The notes beneath the pieces were generated by a model. The model searched no databases and had not been told where the DNA came from. It worked only from the letters and a program-made list of their open reading frames with translations. The position numbers and the translations under genes were made by a program. Positions 5,051-9,502 of a DNA stretch of 9,502 bases are shown piece after piece; positions within the stretch are counted from its first letter, which is position 1; every line of letters starts with the position of its first letter. This DNA comes from an uncultured Eubacteriales bacterium (lineage in GTDB: Bacteria; Bacillota; Clostridia; Oscillospirales; Acutalibacteraceae), in assembly GCA_900319255.1 (NCBI GenBank), contig ONNU01000125.1, positions 1 to 9,502 of the forward strand, read 5' to 3'.

Positions 5051-6964
5051 TTATTTTGTAGATTTCTTAGTTGATGATGCAGCCTTTTTTGCAGTCTTGG
5101 GCTTGGGATCCTCTTTTACTTCAAAGATAGCAGTGCCGAAGGGCGCAAGTCTGATATCTGCTGAATGCTCCCACTGACAGCAGGGAACCGGCTGGGATTT
5201 GATCGGTTCGGCATTTGTAATGCCCTTGCCGCCGTAGATCTCATAATCGGTATTGAGAACCTCAGTGAGTGTGCAGCCATTCTCAAGTCCGATCTTATAG
5301 TTATCTCTCTGTACAGGCGACATATTCAATACGATAACGTATTTCTGACCGTCTGTCATTCTGTAATATGAAAATACATTATGGTCAGCGTCATCTGCAT
5401 TTATCCAGAGGAAGCCGCCCTCTTTATAATCCTTCTCGTAGAATGCGGGATTCTTTGTTACTAGTCCGCCAAGCTCACGGAAGAAGCGATGGAAGCAGCG
5501 GTGCATCTCATACTCTTCAATAAGGAACCAGTCAAGCTCCTTCGTTTCATCCCACTCTCTGAACATTCCAAGCTCATTGCCCATGAAATTCAGAGTCTTT
5601 CCGGGATGGGTAAACATATATGCATAAAGCGTTCTTGCCTGAGCGAATTTATTTGCATAATCTCCGCCCCACATCTTCTGGACAATGGTGGCTTTTCCGT
5701 GTACTACCTCATCATGTGACAGCGGAAGGATAAAACGCTCAAAGCCGAAATATGCCATAGACCAGTTGATCTTGTTATGGCTTCCCATTCTGAACAGCGG
5801 GTCGATCTTCATATATTCAAGAGTATCATTCATCCAGCCCATATCCCACTTATAGTCGAAGCCAAGTCCGCCTTCTTCTACAGTAGCTGTAACTCCGGGA
5901 TAGTCTGAGGAATCCTCTGCGATAAGCATTACATTTCCGTATTTCTTATTGATCTGTGTATTCATCTTTCTGAAGAAGTCAACAGAACGATCGTTTACAC
6001 CTCTGTCTTTATTGCCCATCCAGTATATGCCGTTATTGATAGCGTCCATTCTTATGCCGTCAAAATGGTATGCGTCAAGCCAGAAGGATGCGCAGGAAAG
6101 AAGATAGCTCTGAACCTCGCCTCTGGAAACATTGAAATTATATGTTCCCCATTCACTCTGGTTTACATCTGACGGCGGATACTCATAAAGATCTGTTCCG
6201 TCAAAATGAGCAAGGGAATAATTATCCTTTACAAAATGTACAAATGCAAAATCTATGATAACACCTATGCCGTTTTCATGGCATTTATTAACGAACATCA
6301 TAAGCTGTTCTGGGGTGCCGTATCTTGAGGTAGCGCTGTAATACTGAGCTGTCTGGTATCCCCATGAGCCGTCAAAGGGGTATTCAGCGAGAGGAAGAAC
6401 CTCGATATGAGTGAAATTGTTCTCTTTTACATATTTGATAAGATCATCTGCAACCTCATCATATCTGAACCACTGCGCACCGCCGTCTGCTTCAGATTTT
6501 CCCTGTGGCTTTTTCCATGAACCCATATGCATCTCATAAATGCTCATGGGAGTGTCAAAGCATTTTGTTCTGCTCTTCATCCATTTTGCATCATTGAAAT
6601 ACTTTTCAGGAGCAATCCGGGTAATTACAGATGCTGTGTCCGGTCTGAGCTGGCTATGGAAAGCAAAGGGATCCGCTTTATCAACAACCGTTCCGCCCTG
6701 CTGATAGATCCTGAACTTATAAAGCTGACCGACTCTTGCATCCGGGACAGTAAGCTCATAAACACCTGTATTGAGTCTGTTCATCGGGTGATATCCGCCG
6801 TTCCAGCCGTTGAATTCACCGATAACATCAACACCATGTGCTGCAGGAGCATACACCCTGAAAACTATGCCGTTGTCATCGTCTGACAAAGGATGAGCAC
6901 CAAAATACTCATATGCATTTGTTGAAATACCCTGATAATACTCGTCCATTGTAAAAGCTGCCAT
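5051..6964 (-). CDS. glgB: 1,4-alpha-glucan branching enzyme (GH13)
   Basis: GlgB cuts alpha-1,4 chains of glycogen and rejoins them through alpha-1,6 bonds, making branches in the cytoplasm. The 637 residues comprise an N-terminal CBM48 domain (about 20-115, GEFNGWNGGYHPMNRL), a catalytic GH13 barrel (about 140-500) and a C-terminal all-beta domain. The four GH13 regions are present: DFAFVH (Asp238, His243); GIRMDAINN with the nucleophile Asp307; MLIAED with the acid/base Glu350; and LPLSHDEVVHGK with His417 and Asp418. It therefore looks active. Compared with typical bacterial GlgB, regions I and II are divergent (FAFVHF where WVPxHF is usual; NNGIY where SMLY is usual). The last 17 residues are a Lys/Ala/Ser-rich tail. 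The start at 6964 has GGGAG 8 bases upstream. No other glycogen gene is in the window. A GH13 enzyme of related specificity is less likely given the CBM48 plus LPLSHDEVVHGK combination. Confidence 0.95.
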   Translation of the reverse strand: MAAFTMDEYYQGISTNAYEYFGAHPLSDDDNGIVFRVYAPAAHGVDVIGEFNGWNGGYHPMNRLNTGVYELTVPDARVGQLYKFRIYQQGGTVVDKADPFAFHSQLRPDTASVITRIAPEKYFNDAKWMKSRTKCFDTPMSIYEMHMGSWKKPQGKSEADGGAQWFRYDEVADDLIKYVKENNFTHIEVLPLAEYPFDGSWGYQTAQYYSATSRYGTPEQLMMFVNKCHENGIGVIIDFAFVHFVKDNYSLAHFDGTDLYEYPPSDVNQSEWGTYNFNVSRGEVQSYLLSCASFWLDAYHFDGIRMDAINNGIYWMGNKDRGVNDRSVDFFRKMNTQINKKYGNVMLIAEDSSDYPGVTATVEEGGLGFDYKWDMGWMNDTLEYMKIDPLFRMGSHNKINWSMAYFGFERFILPLSHDEVVHGKATIVQKMWGGDYANKFAQARTLYAYMFTHPGKTLNFMGNELGMFREWDETKELDWFLIEEYEMHRCFHRFFRELGGLVTKNPAFYEKDYKEGGFLWINADDADHNVFSYYRMTDGQKYVIVLNMSPVQRDNYKIGLENGCTLTEVLNTDYEIYGGKGITNAEPIKSQPVPCCQWEHSADIRLAPFGTAIFEVKEDPKPKTAKKAASSTKKSTK

Positions 6965-7003
6965 TAAATCATCTCCCAGAAATTATTTTTATCTGTTATT
7001 ATA

Positions 7004-7032
7004 ATTTTAAAATATCATTATCAGCTTGTCAT
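7004..7032 (-). promoter_or_regulatory. Candidate sigma-A promoter of glgB
   Basis: On the minus strand ATGACA (7027-7032, five of six to TTGACA) is separated by 17 bases from TAAAAT (7004-7009, five of six to TATAAT). Transcription would start near 6997, leaving a leader of about 33 bases. A second, weaker pair, TTGCGA (7053-7058) and TCTAAT (7031-7036), overlaps it. The region between glgB and the SCP2-like gene is otherwise featureless. Confidence 0.5.
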
Positions 7033-7082
7033 TAGACATCTGACAGTCTTTGTCGCAAATAAATCTGCGCAGGGACTTACTC

Positions 7083-7403
7083 TTATTTCAGCGCATTTAA
7101 AACCGCCAGCGCAAGGAATACATTTCCCTTCGCCTGAATCTTTCCTGACGTAAATGCGCGGAAAACATCTATATTTCCGCTTACCATCTGTCCGAAAAGC
7201 TCTGTTGACATGGTCAGAAATATATTTGCGCTTTCATGCTTTACAGGCTCCACAAGCTTTACGCCATTTATATAAGAAATATATATATATCCGCTTTCTT
7301 CCCCTGTAAGATACAGCAGGCAGGAAAAGTCTTTTCCTACCGTTGTAAAATCCTTTGCTTCAACAAGAGCTTTCATATATTCATAGCATTCACTATAATT
7401 CAT
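7083..7403 (-). CDS. SCP2 sterol-binding-like domain protein
   Basis: This 106-residue protein consists of one SCP2-like (sterol carrier protein 2) domain. In this fold a hydrophobic cavity binds lipids or acyl chains; the role of stand-alone bacterial members is mostly unknown. The match is clearest in the C-terminal half, where a FRAFTSGKIQAKGNVFLALA segment follows the usual pattern of Ala-Phe, then Ser-Gly-Lys-Ile, then a Lys-Gly turn. No signal peptide or membrane segment is visible, so it is probably cytoplasmic. The start at 7403 has AAGGA 7 bases upstream; an upstream in-frame ATG at 7445 lacks this. It lies 118 bases upstream of glgB on the same strand, with no strong terminator between, so some read-through is possible, although glgB has its own promoter candidate. 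Nothing in the context points to a substrate. Confidence 0.8.
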   Translation of the reverse strand: MNYSECYEYMKALVEAKDFTTVGKDFSCLLYLTGEESGYIYISYINGVKLVEPVKHESANIFLTMSTELFGQMVSGNIDVFRAFTSGKIQAKGNVFLALAVLNALK

Positions 7404-7502
7404 ATAATCATCCTTAATAAATTGCAATAGCCGGAATACTACCAAGAATTATCAATTATTCGTCTAAAAAATACATAATAAATTTGTATTCTCTGCGATA
7501 AT

Positions 7503-7529
7503 ATTATAACATATAAACAAAAGTGTAAA
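7503..7529 (-). promoter_or_regulatory. Extended -10 promoter of the SCP2-like gene
   Basis: On the minus strand TGTTATAAT (7503-7511) is a perfect extended -10 element. TTTACA (7524-7529, five of six to TTGACA) lies 15 bases upstream, somewhat short, which an extended -10 would tolerate. Transcription would start near 7496, giving a leader of about 90 bases. Confidence 0.5.
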
Positions 7530-7642
7530 TTTCCCATACAGAATTATAATAATTGAATTTATGAAACAATTCAGTATTTCTGCTATTTTTCACGATCCGG
7601 AAAGGGTATAGGATGCGGTTTTTTAAGGGAGCGTAAAAATAG

Positions 7643-7682
7643 AAAAACCGAAGATCCGGACGAACCGGAGCTTCGGTTTTTT
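7643..7682. terminator. Strong rho-independent terminator downstream of hydA
   Basis: AAAAACCGAAG (7643-7653) pairs with CTTCGGTTTTT (7671-7681), and inside it TCCGG (7655-7659) pairs with CCGGA (7665-7669) around a 5-base loop. There is one A/G mismatch in an otherwise continuous 17-pair stem. On the minus strand the stem runs into TTTTTCTATTTTT, ending the hydrogenase transcript about 30 bases after its stop. T-runs on both strands mean it could also stop plus-strand transcription. Confidence 0.9.
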
Positions 7683-7710
7683 ATTATGATATACAGTTTT
7701 AAAAGATGTA

Positions 7711-9474
7711 TCAGGACATCTTATTTCCTCTTGCTGTATATGATGTATGGAGATACTTATGAGCCTTCTCCTTGCCGGGAGCCTCAAAGAACTCGTCATA
7801 TACCATCTTACATACGGGGCTTTCTTCACTGCTTCTCATTTCGCTGTTCTTATCCTGATCATAGAGAGCCTTGGAACGAAGAGCCTTATAATCAACGTAA
7901 TTTCTTACGCTGTCAGGCTGATAGGGCTGACCGCCGCCGTTGATACAGCCGCCGGGACAAGCCATGATCTCAACCATATGATAATCAGCTTCGCCGCTCT
8001 TGATCTTCTCAAGGATCTTGCGGGCATTGCCAAGACCTGATGTAACTGCAACCTTGATATCAAGACCTGCTACATTGTAAGTAACCTCACGGATAGCCTC
8101 AGGTCCTCTTACCTCTTCAAAGTCGATCATCTTGAATTCGCCGTCGAGAGTTCTTGCTGCATTTCTAAGAGCTGCTTCAAGAACACCGCCTGTTGCGCCG
8201 AAGATCACGCCGCCGCCTGTTGCCTTATCAAAGGGAGCGTCAAAGTCTTCGTCAGGAAGATCAGCAAAGTCGAGACCTGCGCGTCTGATCATTCTTGCAA
8301 GCTCTCTTGTTGTAAGAGCTACATCTACATCATCATAGTCGCCGTCGCCTGAGCGGAGCTGAGGACGTGTGCACTCGAATTTCTTTGCAGTACAGGGAAT
8401 AACGCTGACTACGAACATCTTATTGGGATCAATACCTGTCTTCTGAGCATAATAGCCCTTGAGAACTGCGCCGAACATAGCCTGAGGTGATTTACAGGTT
8501 GAAAGGTTCGGGATAAAGTCAGGATAATAATGCTCAACAAATTTTACCCAGCCAGGGCAGCAGGATGTGAACATTGGGAGTGTACCGCCGTTCTGTATCC
8601 TCTCGATAAGCTCATTAGCCTCTTCGAGAATGGTAAGGTCAGCTGTAAAGTCCATGTTATATGCCTTTACGCCTTCGCCGAGACGGCGGATAGCTGCTGC
8701 CATCTTGCCCTCTACATTTGAACCGATAGGCATACCGAAGCTTTCGCCGAGAGTAGCTTTGATGGACGGAGCTGTAAAGAACATTACAACCTTATCCGGA
8801 TCATTGATTGCATCCCATACCTTGTCCTCCTGGGGCTTCTCCTGGAGAGCGCCTACAGGACAGCTTACGATACACTGACCGCAGCCAACGCAGGGTGAAT
8901 CAGCAAGGCTCTTATCAAATGCGCTGCCAACGTGTACCTGATAACCTCTCTTGATAGAACCGATTACTGATACTGTCTGCACATTCTTACACATAGCAAC
9001 ACAGCGCATACACTGTACGCACTTATTGTTGTCACGAACGATATAGGGTGACTGCTCATCAATTTCGTAGTTCGGAACTTCGCTTTCAAAATGATCTTCG
9101 TCAACACCATATTCAAGAGCAAGCTTCTGGAGCTCGCAGTTATTGTTTCTTACGCAGGAAAGACACTTTTTCTTGTGGTTTGCAAGAAGAAGCTCGATGG
9201 TTGTCTTTCTTGACTTGATTACTGCCGGAGTATTGGTGAAAACCTCAAGTCCTTCCTCTGCCGGATATACACAGGCAGCAAGAAGACCTCTCATAGGTCT
9301 GCCGTTCATTTTAGCTTCTACCATACATACACGGCAGGCGCCGATGCAGTTAATATCCTTGAGGTAGCAAAGTGTAGGGATCTCTATATTAGCCTGCTTT
9401 GCAGCCTGGAGTATCGTATAACCCTTTGGCACTTCTACAGGGATATTATTTATTTTCAGATGTACTGTTTCCAT
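7711..9474 (-). CDS. hydA: [FeFe] hydrogenase catalytic subunit
   Basis: The enzyme reduces protons to H2 (or the reverse) in the cytoplasm. The 587 residues are in modular order. A plant-type [2Fe-2S] domain has Cys36, 47, 50 and 68. Next is a His-ligated [4Fe-4S] site with His100, Cys104, 107 and 113. Two further [4Fe-4S] clusters use Cys152, 155, 158, 162 and Cys195, 198, 201, 205. The H-cluster domain follows: TSCCPGW (ligand Cys306, proton-relay Cys305), IPCTAKKFE (Cys361) and EIMACPGGCINGGG (Cys506, Cys510). The C-terminus (LHTSYTARG) carries the small-subunit-like fold. All cluster ligands are present, so it should be active. This size and layout fit HndD/HydA proteins working with NuoE/NuoF-like partners in NAD(P)-linked, often electron-bifurcating complexes, but a monomeric ferredoxin-linked enzyme is possible. 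The usual Met before the L2 Cys is Ile359. The start at 9474 has AAGGAGG 10 bases upstream; the partners would lie beyond the right edge. Confidence 0.96.
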   Translation of the reverse strand: METVHLKINNIPVEVPKGYTILQAAKQANIEIPTLCYLKDINCIGACRVCMVEAKMNGRPMRGLLAACVYPAEEGLEVFTNTPAVIKSRKTTIELLLANHKKKCLSCVRNNNCELQKLALEYGVDEDHFESEVPNYEIDEQSPYIVRDNNKCVQCMRCVAMCKNVQTVSVIGSIKRGYQVHVGSAFDKSLADSPCVGCGQCIVSCPVGALQEKPQEDKVWDAINDPDKVVMFFTAPSIKATLGESFGMPIGSNVEGKMAAAIRRLGEGVKAYNMDFTADLTILEEANELIERIQNGGTLPMFTSCCPGWVKFVEHYYPDFIPNLSTCKSPQAMFGAVLKGYYAQKTGIDPNKMFVVSVIPCTAKKFECTRPQLRSGDGDYDDVDVALTTRELARMIRRAGLDFADLPDEDFDAPFDKATGGGVIFGATGGVLEAALRNAARTLDGEFKMIDFEEVRGPEAIREVTYNVAGLDIKVAVTSGLGNARKILEKIKSGEADYHMVEIMACPGGCINGGGQPYQPDSVRNYVDYKALRSKALYDQDKNSEMRSSEESPVCKMVYDEFFEAPGKEKAHKYLHTSYTARGNKMS

Positions 9475-9484
9475 GAATTATCCC

Positions 9485-9491
9485 CCTCCTT
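9485..9491 (-). promoter_or_regulatory. Ribosome binding site of hydA
   Basis: AAGGAGG on the minus strand, followed by three further G, lies 10 bases before the ATG at 9474. It is the strongest Shine-Dalgarno sequence in the window, as expected for an abundant metabolic enzyme. The 28 bases to the window edge show no promoter and do not reveal whether another hydrogenase gene lies just upstream. Confidence 0.8.
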
Positions 9492-9502
9492 ATTTGGTTA
9501 TA

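Larger units (their letters stand above)
7404..7710. other. Intergenic region between SCP2-like gene and hydA
   Basis: About 300 bases contain an extended -10 promoter for the SCP2-like gene (7503-7529), a 13-bp AT palindrome (AATTAT-A-ATAATT, 7542-7554) and the hydrogenase terminator (7643-7682). A plus-strand 16-codon ORF at 7561-7611 has no ribosome binding site and is not called. No other gene is visible. Confidence 0.6.

Noticed and set aside
7561..7611. 16-residue plus-strand ORF between the SCP2-like gene and hydA
   Set aside because: No ribosome binding site and no sign of coding beyond a chance ATG.
8567..8878. Plus-strand ORF opposite hydA
   Set aside because: Shadow of the hydrogenase frame; no family features. 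The same applies to the other plus-strand frames at 7747-8040, 8132-8338 and 9143-9367.

Overview
The window looks like chromosomal DNA from an anaerobic, fermentative Clostridia-type Firmicute. A gut or rumen Ruminococcus-like (Oscillospiraceae) organism is my best guess. The grounds are GerA-type spore germination genes, a five-cluster [FeFe] hydrogenase, glycogen metabolism, AGGAGG-type ribosome binding sites and AT-rich sigma-A-like promoters. The genus is inference; no rRNA or other marker gene is present.

Layout from left to right. Positions 1-166 hold no convincing gene. A minus-strand pair (3440 to 167) encodes a GerAA-type germinant receptor subunit and, overlapping it by 8 bases, an unusual GerAB permease fused to the first domain of GerAC. 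A divergent intergenic region of about 500 bases holds a sigma-A-like promoter, a 19-bp palindrome and minor inverted repeats. On its other side a plus-strand pair encodes a YetF/DUF421 membrane protein and a DUF4363 protein. A bidirectional hairpin (5011-5036) separates this pair from the convergent glgB (glycogen branching enzyme, minus strand). An SCP2-like sterol-carrier-domain protein lies upstream of glgB on the same strand; each has its own promoter candidate. A strong hairpin terminator (7643-7682) closes the last gene, a complete [FeFe] hydrogenase catalytic subunit that starts 28 bases from the right edge and may be the final gene of a hydrogenase operon.

How the genes work together. 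The left half is a possible spore-membrane neighbourhood: a GerA receptor reduced to two polypeptides, next to a DUF421 protein of a family that includes spore membrane proteins of Bacillus. The right half is central energy metabolism: carbohydrate storage (GlgB) and disposal of reducing equivalents as H2 (HydA).

The main oddity is the GerAB-GerAC fusion, whose GerAC part stops at the end of domain I. No CRISPR array, tRNA, rRNA, transposase or phage gene was recognised.
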